Shown here: one piece after another, positions 36,123-45,389 of the stretch | How the letters are laid out: the number at the start of each line of letters is the position of its first letter | Position numbering within the stretch: position 1 is the first letter of the stretch | NCBI GenBank assembly: GCA_000824805.1 | Contig: CCNA01000027.1 | Span: 1-64,000 of the forward strand | Direction: 5' to 3' | Length of the DNA stretch: 64,000 bases | Source: Mesorhizobium sp. SOD10 | Lineage (GTDB): Bacteria; Pseudomonadota; Alphaproteobacteria; Rhizobiales; Rhizobiaceae | Position numbers and translations under genes: made by a program | Notes under the pieces: model-generated | Told to the model about the DNA's origin: nothing | Databases searched by the model: none | Seen by the model: the letters and a program-made list of their open reading frames with translations, nothing else

Positions 36123-37970
36123 ATGGGTGGCTTGCATAAGGCCCCGTTCAACTTCCCTGGCAGATTGGGCACCGGCAGATTTCTCTGGCTTGCGGTTTTG
36201 GCTGCACTTCTTGGTCCCGGGCTCGGTTTTTTTGTTTTTACAGCCGGCCGTATTGCCGGCACCAAAGCTGAGTCAGACCTACGCGATCGAGCTTTTGCCG
36301 CGCGCCCGCTTGCAGCCGACACTTTGAAAGGAGACGTCGAGAAGCAGCGATTGATTCCGCGCGTCTTGGCTCGTGATGGTGCGATCCAGGAGATGCTTCG
36401 CCGTCCGGCCACCGGTGGGGAAGCTGCGCTGAATGAAAAGCTTCGAGCCATCGCGCGCGACGCCGCCTCTTCAGTCATCTACGTCATCAACAGTGAGGGA
36501 ACGACGGTTGCTGCGAGCAATGCTGGCGAACCCACCAGTTTTGTCGGCCGCGATTACCGTTTCCGTCGCTACTTCGTTGAAGCGATGGCGAGCGGCATGG
36601 CCACGCAATACGCACTTGGTACCGTTAGCAAGCGCCCCGGCCTCTTCTTGTCGAGCCGGATCGATGGACCGGAGGGGCCACTCGGTGTCGTCGTGGTGAA
36701 GGTCGAGCTCGATCGTGTGGAGGCGAGCTGGCGCGAGAGCGGTTTCGTGGTCTTCACGAGCGACGAGCGCGGCGTCGTCCTTTCGACCAGCGTGCCTCAA
36801 TGGCGTTTTGGCGCTCTCTCCCCGCTTTCCAAAAAAGAGGCAAAAATCGCCCGCGATCATTTGCAACTGCCTGGCGCGGCGTTCGAACCCGTTCCGCTTT
36901 CGCACCGCAGCGGCAACCTGGTCACCGCAAGTACCGCCGACAAGGCAGCCGGCTTTGTCACAGTTTCGCAGGATCTCGGCAAAGTGGTCCCAGGTTGGCG
37001 GCTGTCACTGCTCATTCCTGCCGACGCAGAGATTTCCGCGGCGATGATGACAGCCCGCGCCACAGCACTACTTGCCCTCGTGCTCGTGGCATTTGCCGTT
37101 TTCATTATTGTTCGACGGCGCCGGATGATCCGACAACGGCAGGACGCGCTTGCGCGCATGAACGCGGAACTGGAACATCGCGTCAACTTGCGTACGGCAG
37201 AGCTCCTACGTTCGAACGAAGCGCTCGCAGCTCAGATAGCCGAGCGCGAGAATGCCGAGGCAAGAGTGCGCCGGTTACGTGATGAACTCTCTCAGGCGAA
37301 TCGCCTCTCAATTCTTGGTCAGATCGCAGCCGGAGTTGCTCACGAGATTAACCAGCCGGTCACAGCAATTCGCACCTATGCCGAAAATGCTTCACGTCTT
37401 CTCCAAGGCGATAGGCCGCAAGAGACCGCAGGGAATTTGAAATCGATCATCGCTATAACGGGACGTATCGGGGCGATCACCGAGACGCTGCGGTCGTTCT
37501 CTCGCCGCGCAACCGGTTCCGTGGGGCCAATATCGGCGGAGGAGGCGATCGACGGGGCGCTTTCGCTCCTTTCGAGCCGAATCCGCGAATCTGGCGTGAC
37601 GATCGAACGGCAACTGACAGATCCGTCTCCGATGGTGATGGCAAGTTGCGTTCGGCTGGAGCAAATCCTAGTCAATCTCTTGCAGAATTCACTCGATGCC
37701 CTGAAAGGTCTGCCGCAGCCGCGGATCGAGATAGCACTTGGCCAGAACAAGGAAACAGTCACCATTTCGGTTCGAGACAACGGTGCCGGCCTCGCCCCTG
37801 AAATTCGCAAGAGCCTCTTCATGCCATTTACCACAAGCAAGGAAAAGGGGCTCGGCCTTGGCCTGCTTATCTCAGAGGAAATCGCCCGCGAACTCGGCGG
37901 CTCGTTGCGGCTCGATGCCAGCCACGAGAGGGGGACTTCCTTCACCGTCGAATTGAGGCGTGCCGAATGA
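36123..37970 (+). CDS. dctB: DctB sensor histidine kinase for C4-dicarboxylates
   Basis: 615 residues. Two membrane segments (about 16-43 and 315-337) flank a periplasmic double-PAS sensor (GRDYRFRRYFVEAMASG is typical). Then a coiled linker, the phospho-acceptor H-box AAGVAHEINQPVTAIRTY and the ATPase boxes (LLQNSLDAL, DNGAGL, GLGLGL). It senses periplasmic dicarboxylates and phosphorylates DctD. The stop overlaps the dctD start (ATGA). Confidence 0.95.
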   Translation: MGGLHKAPFNFPGRLGTGRFLWLAVLAALLGPGLGFFVFTAGRIAGTKAESDLRDRAFAARPLAADTLKGDVEKQRLIPRVLARDGAIQEMLRRPATGGEAALNEKLRAIARDAASSVIYVINSEGTTVAASNAGEPTSFVGRDYRFRRYFVEAMASGMATQYALGTVSKRPGLFLSSRIDGPEGPLGVVVVKVELDRVEASWRESGFVVFTSDERGVVLSTSVPQWRFGALSPLSKKEAKIARDHLQLPGAAFEPVPLSHRSGNLVTASTADKAAGFVTVSQDLGKVVPGWRLSLLIPADAEISAAMMTARATALLALVLVAFAVFIIVRRRRMIRQRQDALARMNAELEHRVNLRTAELLRSNEALAAQIAERENAEARVRRLRDELSQANRLSILGQIAAGVAHEINQPVTAIRTYAENASRLLQGDRPQETAGNLKSIIAITGRIGAITETLRSFSRRATGSVGPISAEEAIDGALSLLSSRIRESGVTIERQLTDPSPMVMASCVRLEQILVNLLQNSLDALKGLPQPRIEIALGQNKETVTISVRDNGAGLAPEIRKSLFMPFTTSKEKGLGLGLLISEEIARELGGSLRLDASHERGTSFTVELRRAE

Positions 37971-39331
37971 GTTGCGAAAAAGGACCTATCATCTTCGTTG
38001 ACGACGACGATGACCTGCTGCCCGCTGCAGGGCAGATGCTGGAACTTGCCGGCTTTAGCCCTATCGTCGTCAATTCCGCCGAGGCGGCACTCGCCAGAAT
38101 CGACGAGAACTTCAATGGTCCCGTCGTCAGCGACATCCGCATGCCCAAAATGAACGGGCTTCAGCTCTTTGAACGAGTGAAAGCAATCGATACGGACATC
38201 CCTTTTGTCCTTATCACTGGGCACGGCGACGTCGAACTCGCCGTTGCCGCCATCAAGGACGGCGCTTACGATTTCATCTCCAAGCCATATGAGACCGACC
38301 GGCTTTTGGTGACGCTGAATCGCGCTTCCGAAAACCGGCACCTGGTCCTGGAAAACAGGCGCCTCAGGGATGCGGTCGTCCGATCCGCGGGCGATATGCC
38401 TCTCCTAGGGAACGCGCCGAGTATGACACGGCTGCGAGACACGATTCGACAGATCGCCGATACGGGTGTGGACGTCCTTGTGGAGGGTGAAACCGGCACG
38501 GGCAAGGAGGTGGTCGCGGACCTGCTTCACCGCTGGAGCAGTCGAATTACCAAGCCGTTCGTGGCCTTGAACTGCGGGGCGCTGCCCGAAAGTGTCATCG
38601 AAAGCGAACTTTTCGGCCACGAAGCAGGCGCGTTTACCGGTGCGCACAGGCGCAGGATCGGTCGGCTCGAATACGCGAATGGCGGCACCCTATTCCTCGA
38701 CGAAATTGAGTCCATGCCGCCTGCACTCCAGATCAAACTCCTAAGAGTACTCGAGACCCGCCAGATCACGCCACTTGGAACCAATGAAACCCGCAGCATC
38801 AATGTTCGTGTCGTGGCTGCGACAAAGGTCGATCTGAGCGATCCGGCCGCCCGCGGTGACTTCAGGGAAGATCTATATTTCCGTTTGAACGTCGTGACGG
38901 TCAATATCCCGCCTCTTCGCGAGCGGCGCGAGGACATCCCGATCCTCTTTGCGCATTTCCTGGAACGCGCGTGCAAACGCTTCGGCAAGCCAGTGTGGGA
39001 GATAACCGCGGCCGTGCGTAATCATCTCATGGGCCATGATTGGCCCGGCAATGTCCGCGAACTTGCGCATTTCGCGGATCGGGTTGCATTGGGACTTGAG
39101 GGGGCGCCGAATTCGCTCCCTGGAAAAGGAGGCGCTGAATTAAGCCTCTCTCTTTCCGAAAAGGTTAGTCTTTATGAGGCGACCGTTATCCGCAACGCTT
39201 TGCGGGAATGCGATGGCGACGTGAGGAGGACGACCGAGTTTCTGCAGGTGCCTCGCAAAACCTTTTACGACAAGCTGAAACGCTATGGAATAATTCCGGG
39301 CCTGTATCGAAGCAGCCGCGATTGTTCTTGA
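37967..39331 (+). CDS. dctD: DctD sigma-54-dependent response regulator
   Basis: 454 residues: receiver domain (about 5-120) with the phospho-acceptor Asp in VVSDIRMPKMNG, AAA+ with GETGTGKE and GAFTGA, and a C-terminal Fis-type HTH (DVRRTTEFLQVPRKTFYDKLKRYGI). It activates dctA from the upstream sites. Full length. Its phospho-acceptor neighbourhood is normal. Confidence 0.95.
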   Translation: MSCEKGPIIFVDDDDDLLPAAGQMLELAGFSPIVVNSAEAALARIDENFNGPVVSDIRMPKMNGLQLFERVKAIDTDIPFVLITGHGDVELAVAAIKDGAYDFISKPYETDRLLVTLNRASENRHLVLENRRLRDAVVRSAGDMPLLGNAPSMTRLRDTIRQIADTGVDVLVEGETGTGKEVVADLLHRWSSRITKPFVALNCGALPESVIESELFGHEAGAFTGAHRRRIGRLEYANGGTLFLDEIESMPPALQIKLLRVLETRQITPLGTNETRSINVRVVAATKVDLSDPAARGDFREDLYFRLNVVTVNIPPLRERREDIPILFAHFLERACKRFGKPVWEITAAVRNHLMGHDWPGNVRELAHFADRVALGLEGAPNSLPGKGGAELSLSLSEKVSLYEATVIRNALRECDGDVRRTTEFLQVPRKTFYDKLKRYGIIPGLYRSSRDCS

Positions 39332-39573
39332 ACTCGCCAGTCCCGCCGAAAGGCTGCTATGGCTTGTGGGCACCGGAAAAATGAGCTGCTTGCGCCCAAC
39401 AATACTTCACCGGTGCGGATACGTCGGGGGCGCGCTCTGGCAGTGTGCGGATCGTCTCGTGAGGCGGGCCCTGACGATCGGGCAGTTTGGGATCAGTCCT
39501 TTTTGGCTCCGATACCTGAAAATTCCGTGACCCGTCCTCTATGTTCCCCGTGACTTCCTGTTAGACTCGAATC

Positions 39574-40605
39574 ATGACCAAGCGCCCCACAATTGCAGAT
39601 CTCGCCCGCGAAGCCGGCGTTAGCGTAGCGACCGTCGATCGGGTTTTGAACGGTCGTCGACTGGTGAGGGAACAGACCGCTCGACGGGTCTGCGAGGCGG
39701 CCCGCGCCATCGGCTACAACGCAACTGGTCTGATGCATCAGCGCGCTCAGCGGATTTTGCCGGAGTACCGATTAGGCTTTATTCTCAGAATGCCGGCCGA
39801 TCATTTCTATCAGGATTTCGCGCGAGAGATCAAAGCTGCTGTCAGCGCGGCACATTCCTTCCGGGGCATTCCAGTCGTTGAATTTGCGCCCTCGCATAGG
39901 CCTAGCGACCTGGTCGAGCTGCTTGAGGACATGGGTGCACGCTGCCACGCGATCGCGATGATGGCACCGGATCATCCAACCGTCACGGCAGCTGTCGAAG
40001 CACTCAAATCGAACGGAACCCCGGTTTTTTCCCTGCTTTCCGATTTTGCCGCCGGCGTGCGCGAGGGCTATCTGGGCCTCAACAACCGCAAGGTTGGACG
40101 GACGGCCGCTTGGATGTTTTCCAAGGTTGCAAAAAGGCCAGGCAAGGTGGCGGTCTTGGTCGTCAGCCATCGTTTTCAGGGTCCCGAATTGCGAGAAACC
40201 GGCTTTCGCTCATACTTTCGTGAGAAAGCGCCGACGTTCGAGGTGCTGGACACGCGCGTGAACCTCGATACGCGGCAAACCACCTACGAGGCCACTCGCG
40301 ACGTCATACAACGCGAATCCGAACTTGTCGGTTTGTATGTCGCCGGCGGAGGTACGGAGGGCGCCATCGCTGCGCTCCGGGAAGAGGGCGATGGTCGGGA
40401 TCTCCTCGCGATCGTAAACGAGATCACGCCAGAGTCGCGGGCAGCACTCGCGGACGACATCATTACGATGGCGGTTGCCACGCCCCTGCGCCAGCTTTGC
40501 CAGGAGTTGGTGACGCTGATGGTCAGGGCAATCGAGACAGGCACCGCGGAGGCGCCATGGCAGACGTTTTTGCCGTTTGAGATTTATCTGCCGGAAAACA
40601 TTTGA
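39574..40605 (+). CDS. LacI/GalR-family regulator, candidate FixV
   Basis: 343 residues. N-terminal LacI HTH with hinge (TIADLAREAGVSVATVDRVLNGRR), then a sugar-binding-like two-lobe domain (about 60-340) of the ribose/inositol type (VGLYVAGGGTEGAIAAL). In Mesorhizobium loti R7A a LacI/GalR regulator named FixV activates nifA2. This gene follows dctD on the same strand and is a candidate, but here it is 23 kb from nifA, so equivalence is inference. Its operator is unknown; the inverted repeat upstream of nifA deserves a test. Confidence 0.85.
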   Translation: MTKRPTIADLAREAGVSVATVDRVLNGRRLVREQTARRVCEAARAIGYNATGLMHQRAQRILPEYRLGFILRMPADHFYQDFAREIKAAVSAAHSFRGIPVVEFAPSHRPSDLVELLEDMGARCHAIAMMAPDHPTVTAAVEALKSNGTPVFSLLSDFAAGVREGYLGLNNRKVGRTAAWMFSKVAKRPGKVAVLVVSHRFQGPELRETGFRSYFREKAPTFEVLDTRVNLDTRQTTYEATRDVIQRESELVGLYVAGGGTEGAIAALREEGDGRDLLAIVNEITPESRAALADDIITMAVATPLRQLCQELVTLMVRAIETGTAEAPWQTFLPFEIYLPENI

Positions 40606-40996
40606 GGCGAGATTCGCTCTCGTTGATCGGTTCGCCACGACAGAGCATAACAAATTCCACCGTATCTCATCAACGGAAACGTTCTTCGACTCTGCTCCCG
40701 TGTTCTTCTCGTCCGGTCTCGACGATGGCCTGCGACATGAAACTGAAGAGCCGCATAACTGAGCTACCAGACCCATCGCCAGGCTGATGTGAGGAGCTTG
40801 CTCACAACGGCGCACGACGACCATATGATTGTCTGGAAATCAGAAAGACGATCCCAATCCGCGGTTCGGCGAGCTGGGCGGTGGAATGCATGCAACAATA
40901 GTCGATTGGATTGCAACAGCCGCCGATGCCCAGGCAATCGCTTCTGCAATGGATGAGAGAAAAGTCGCCGTTCAATCGTTATGCAGCCACCCCACG

Positions 40997-41045
40997 ATCC
41001 ACGGTGTGGATGAGTTTAATCAAAACAATTGATTTTGCGATTTTT
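40997..41045 (+). promoter_or_regulatory. nod box upstream of the alpha-carbonic anhydrase
   Basis: Matches the nod box order: ATCCAC, GTGGATG, then ATCAAAACAATTGATTTT followed by GCGATTT. It ends about 95 bp before the carbonic anhydrase ATG and points at it. The rest of 40606-41140 has no gene. Confidence 0.85.
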
Positions 41046-41140
41046 TTGAAATGAGGCAACTCGCTGGATCGAATGCGTCTGTCCTCGCAACGACCCCCTT
41101 TTTTCAATTCGAAGAGCATAAGGTCGGAAAGGAAAGCAAT

Positions 41141-41890
41141 ATGCATCGTCGTCGCCTGATCAAAGGGTTCATTGCACAGGGCGCTTGCCTCATCTGTGCG
41201 GCGTCCGCGCGTGCGGAGGGGGTCCATTGGGGATACACCGGTCAGGTGGGGCCTGAGCACTGGGCCGATCTGGACAGGAAGAACTTCGTCTGTTCGGCGG
41301 GTACGCAGCAATCACCCGTTGATATTACCGGCGCTGTTGAGGCCGACATGCCGCGCATCGCAGTAGATTGGCACAAGGGCCGCCGCAAGATGGTGAATAA
41401 CGGCCATACCATTCAAATCAATATGCCGGAAGGCAGCACGCTGACCCGCGGGGATCGCACTTTCGAATTGATCCAATTCCATTTTCATGCGCCAAGCGAG
41501 CATCGCATAGCTGGCAAGAGTTTCCCGATGGAAGCGCATTTCGTCCACAAGGACACAAAGAGCGACAGCTTTGGCGTCCTGGGAGTCTTTCTGATACCAG
41601 GCGCGACAAACGATAGCTTTGCAAGCCTGGCAGCAGTCTTCCCTGCGTGGCCAGGCGCCTCAACGGCCGCCGACATCGATCCCAGCGGGCTTCTCCCGGC
41701 CTCGCTCAGCTACTGGACCTATGAGGGATCGTTGACGACGCCGCCATGCACCGAGAACGTTGAATGGATGTTGGCAAAAGAACCGATTGAGGTCGACGCC
41801 GCGGATATTGCTCGATTTACCTCGCTATATCCCCAGAACGCACGGCCTATCCGTTCACCTAATCGGCGCTTCATCCTAGACATCAACTGA
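41141..41890 (+). CDS. Periplasmic alpha-type carbonic anhydrase
   Basis: 249 residues from MHRRRLIKGFIAQGACLICAASARA, a signal peptide (basic n-region, hydrophobic core, ARA cleavage). AAAGGA precedes the ATG. The three zinc histidines are visible in QFHFHAPSEH (two) and EAHFVH (one). VHWGYTGQVGPEHW at the mature N-terminus and LTTPPCTENVEW are family hallmarks. It hydrates CO2 in the periplasm. An alpha-CA in the M. loti symbiosis island has been studied in nodules. Here it is preceded by a nod box, implying flavonoid/NodD induction. Confidence 0.94.
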   Translation: MHRRRLIKGFIAQGACLICAASARAEGVHWGYTGQVGPEHWADLDRKNFVCSAGTQQSPVDITGAVEADMPRIAVDWHKGRRKMVNNGHTIQINMPEGSTLTRGDRTFELIQFHFHAPSEHRIAGKSFPMEAHFVHKDTKSDSFGVLGVFLIPGATNDSFASLAAVFPAWPGASTAADIDPSGLLPASLSYWTYEGSLTTPPCTENVEWMLAKEPIEVDAADIARFTSLYPQNARPIRSPNRRFILDIN

Positions 41891-42866
41891 GGCGTTGGAA
41901 TGCGGCAGTAAAGAACGTTGGCCGGCAGAGGAGGCGGTCGCAGAACGCGAAAGGCGACCGCTTTGCTGCCTATCCGATGAAGATGAAAGCGGCCGGATCA
42001 TTGGCGCCGAGATAACCGCAACGCAGGCCGGCTTCGTTAATGCGCCAGCGATGTGTCATCGGCACCGAGCACATCTCGTCCATAAAAGTTCTCGGACCGC
42101 AGACTTGCGGCTCCGGGCATGATCGCCTGCCGATAGACAGGACGCTCTATTGGTTAAGGCACCGCCACTCCTCGATGGGAGCACCGGTCGGCATCGAGCA
42201 ACCGCTACAGATCTCCACCACCCCTCCCCAGATGCAGCAGGGCCCAGTCCCGGCGCCGTTGGCTTTTTGGTGGAGGCCCGCTTCTGGATCGGTAGTCGAG
42301 GCGTGCGTATTGTCCGACCGCTTTTAGCCTTTGAAGCTCAATCGCTGTTGCGTCCCACCGGCATAAGGCATGGTCGCAGGCGCATTCCGCGCCGCAGCAT
42401 AGGCATCGTATCGTGGCGCACCTCGCGGCGGCCAGCCTGAGGCCCTGCCCGCCTCTCAACTCCTCGTAGGATAGTTGTGACTCACCGAAGCCAGGCCTAC
42501 CCGTCCCAACGGCGCCGCCCGACATCTTTTGTCGGGTTTGTCGAGTTCACGATAGGGGCGTTCTTTAGCCGAGCTCTAGCTTTTCTTCAGGCTAATCGAC
42601 TGAAAAGAAATCACAAAATTCCTTCTTCGGCTCAATCGATCAAACTGGCATGAATCTTGAGCATCTCCGTTGCCAGGCGGGCAGCAGCTGACTGTCGCGG
42701 TTCATATCACGGCTAGCCACAATGGAGGGCTGGAGTAAAGCGATACTCTACGGTTGTGCACGCGTTGCTCAAAGCACAGTAGACATGTGTTCACAGAACG
42801 GCCGAATAGCCGTGAAATACAACATCGCTCCGCGCGGAAGCAGCGTATAACTTCATGGAATGAGAA
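41891..42866. other. Long intergenic stretch, no gene recognised
   Basis: About 980 bp. Frames on both strands show no family features. A weak sigma-54-like element (TGGCATGAATCTTGA) occurs at 42646 but has GA instead of GC at -12. No nod box was found before the MFS gene that follows, so the promoter of the cassette at 42867 is unidentified. Confidence 0.4.
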
Positions 42867-44105
42867 ATGAACGCCCCCACTATTTCACTCGTCAGTGCTC
42901 GTGTTCTGTGGTATAGGCGTATGTTCATCGCTGAACGATGCCTGATTTCGTTCGCGATGGGCATTTTTGCGCTGCTTCCAGTTTACCTGTTGTCGATTGG
43001 GCGAGACGAGATCTTTTTTGGCTCGATGTCAGCAGCGGGCATGGCGACCGCCATCTTGATAGTCTTGATCAGTCCTTCGCTCACCCGGCAGTTTAGCGTG
43101 CGAAGGCTTGCACCTATCGGCGGGCTTCTCTATGCAGCAGGCTGCGCGACCATCCTCATAAACGAGTTTTCGGGGGTGCGCGCGACACTCCCCTACTTCC
43201 TGAGCTACATGCTGCAATCAGGTGGATGGGCGCTGCACTTCACCGTGGGCTCAATCTGCATTGCCGCCCTTTCAAGCGATGCAGACCGGTCATCGAGCTT
43301 CATGGCCTACTCTGCATTCTCAACCTTAGGGCTAGCCTGCGGACCTCTGCTAAGCAGCCTCGTTACCCGGTTCACCGGCTTGGGCACGCTGGACATGTTC
43401 ATTCTGGCAATGCTTGCGGCGACGGCAGGTTCCGCATTGTCATCGTGGGCAGCGCAGCATGCGGCGAACATCCGCGACGCCGATATTCCCAACAACGCCT
43501 CGCTTGCACGCGACCTTTTCACTCTCCTTTTCAGCAATTCTGCAATGTTTTTTGTACTCGTACTGCTGTCGGCAAGCATTTACACCACTTTGATAAACTT
43601 CCAGGCTCCATTTGCGAACAATTCCGGTCTTCGGTATGAAATATTTTTTGGCTCTTGGGCGATAGGAGCAGTCGGCTCTAGGTTTTCAATTGGTCCGCGC
43701 GTGAGCCGCGGTGCGCCCGATCGGATCTTGCCGTTACTCCTGGGCGGGATGGTTATTTCGCTTCTCGGTTTCCACTACTCTCCGGGTCATCCTGTTATTT
43801 ACGCGATGGGATCACTGGCGACCGGCATAACCTACGGGCTATCGTATCCCTTGATGCAGGCAGAAGCTGTCCGCGTGACTGCGCCGCAGTCCCGAACCTT
43901 GGTGCAGATCATCTTCAGTCTTTCCTATTTCCTTGGCTTGTATTTCTTCCCCTTCGCTGCGGGCATCGTGTCAGTTCACCTGGGGTACGATACACTGACG
44001 GCGTTAATTCCCGGCTTGGCTCTGCTGCAAACGGCTATTGCTCTTCTTGGCTATCGCACGACTCGGCGCAACCCGGCTTCGACCGCGGCCGGCGACAAAG
44101 GCTAA
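42867..44105 (+). CDS. MFS transporter of the N-N cassette
   Basis: 412 residues with about 12 hydrophobic segments across the length, consistent with a major facilitator exporter. The segment VSRGAPDRILPLLLG lies in the middle loop, and a short polar tail (RRNPASTAAGDKG) ends it. It is followed 6 bp later by the saccharopine-dehydrogenase-like gene, so it heads a four-gene unit. By context it may export the product. It is lower in GC and less conserved in style than the nif genes. Confidence 0.82.
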   Translation: MNAPTISLVSARVLWYRRMFIAERCLISFAMGIFALLPVYLLSIGRDEIFFGSMSAAGMATAILIVLISPSLTRQFSVRRLAPIGGLLYAAGCATILINEFSGVRATLPYFLSYMLQSGGWALHFTVGSICIAALSSDADRSSSFMAYSAFSTLGLACGPLLSSLVTRFTGLGTLDMFILAMLAATAGSALSSWAAQHAANIRDADIPNNASLARDLFTLLFSNSAMFFVLVLLSASIYTTLINFQAPFANNSGLRYEIFFGSWAIGAVGSRFSIGPRVSRGAPDRILPLLLGGMVISLLGFHYSPGHPVIYAMGSLATGITYGLSYPLMQAEAVRVTAPQSRTLVQIIFSLSYFLGLYFFPFAAGIVSVHLGYDTLTALIPGLALLQTAIALLGYRTTRRNPASTAAGDKG

Positions 44106-44111
44106 AGCACG

Positions 44112-45389
44112 ATGTGCGGGAGGTCCCATGTCGTCATCGGAGCCGGCCCAGTCGGCCGGGCGGTTGCCCTGCAACTTGCGAGCCAGCAGGACGCGTTGGT
44201 TGTGCTGATTGACAGGAGCCGTTCTGTGCTTGCTAAGGCGCAAGGGCTTCTGAGCGACGTCAAAAACATCCGCTTTGACGTGTCATTAGGTCCATGCGCT
44301 CTCTCAATTCAAGCACGATCGCTGATCATGGCGACGTCTTGGAATGACTGCCGAAATTTGGTCGTCAAACTCGCGCACCAAATGCACGAGGCAGGTCTAC
44401 ACACTCCTATTATTTGCGTCGGCAGGCCAGACCCCGAGGATCCTGACATCGCCCGGATGCCGCCTAACGGTCCGCCGGTAGTCTTGGGAGCGGGTCTCGA
44501 ACCAGGATTGGTTGAATCGTTAATCTCACTGACAGCAGCTGAACTAGACGGCTTAGAGAGTATCGTAACTCATTGTGGAGGGATTCCAAAAATTCCGGAA
44601 CCTCCACTGAACTATGCTCTCGCCTTTGGACGTCGGCTGCCCATAGAGCAGAGGCCCGCGTTGGCTCGACTCAATGGCCGAGCCGTAACACGAAATCGAT
44701 TCGAAAGCGTGTCTTCGTTGTTCGTGGAGGGGGTCGGACTTCTTGAGGCATACGATGACGCAATGGTTCCTTCGACTGCCGCAAGCACTCATCTCAGCAT
44801 TCCGACCATCCGACAATTGACTGTACGATGGCCGGGCTTTGCGGATGGCGTTCGGATGTTGCATCGCCTCGGGCTACTGTCCGAGGAGGAGATTGAGATC
44901 GGGAGCGCCCGCCTACGGGTCAAGCACGTCACGGAAGCGCTTTTAACTCGCCGGAGCCTAAAGGAACATGGCGACCAGGTCATCCTTGATGTGGCCATTG
45001 AGGATCGCCATCGCAAACCTGGCCGCTGGACGTGCGTCTTTCGCTCCGCACTTCAGGAACGAGGCTTCTCAAGCATGGCTATCGCGACTGCGGTTCCAGT
45101 GGCCGCAGCCGTGGAATGTGTCACGCACAAACAGTTGCGGGGCGCCATACACCCCGGCGAACCCACTCTCGCCGAAGTCGCCTCGATGGCCCTCGAGAAA
45201 ATGAGGGGAAGCCGGATGGCTGTCTTAGCCGAGCGCGCAACTGGGCTGTTGGAAACAAGCACGATTTTTGGAGCCGGTCATGCAAAGACGGAAAACGCTG
45301 CTCGTGGGCAGCGGACCAGCAAACCTTGCACTGCTGACGTGCCTGAAAGAATGGGGTTCCTCAGTTCTGGATTCGCTGGAAGTCCTTGA
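44112..45389 (+). CDS. Saccharopine-dehydrogenase-like oxidoreductase
   Basis: 425 residues. N-terminal Rossmann segment VVIGAGPVGRAVALQLASQ binds NAD(P). VVLGAGLEPGLVESL and a catalytic-domain segment VTHCGGIPKIPEPPLNYALAF are characteristic of the saccharopine dehydrogenase family, where GG(I/L)P-type loops contact the lysine adduct. Its 3-prime end overlaps the next gene by 110 bp in another frame, so the C-terminus after about residue 390 may be non-conserved. In context it could oxidatively cleave a lysine adduct that resembles an aza-saccharopine. This is inference. Confidence 0.78.
   Translation: MCGRSHVVIGAGPVGRAVALQLASQQDALVVLIDRSRSVLAKAQGLLSDVKNIRFDVSLGPCALSIQARSLIMATSWNDCRNLVVKLAHQMHEAGLHTPIICVGRPDPEDPDIARMPPNGPPVVLGAGLEPGLVESLISLTAAELDGLESIVTHCGGIPKIPEPPLNYALAFGRRLPIEQRPALARLNGRAVTRNRFESVSSLFVEGVGLLEAYDDAMVPSTAASTHLSIPTIRQLTVRWPGFADGVRMLHRLGLLSEEEIEIGSARLRVKHVTEALLTRRSLKEHGDQVILDVAIEDRHRKPGRWTCVFRSALQERGFSSMAIATAVPVAAAVECVTHKQLRGAIHPGEPTLAEVASMALEKMRGSRMAVLAERATGLLETSTIFGAGHAKTENAARGQRTSKPCTADVPERMGFLSSGFAGSP

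Noticed and set aside
42646..42660. TGGCATGAATCTTGA as a sigma-54 promoter for the N-N cassette
   Set aside because: The essential GC at -12 is GA, it is 200 bp from the gene, and no NifA site is nearby.
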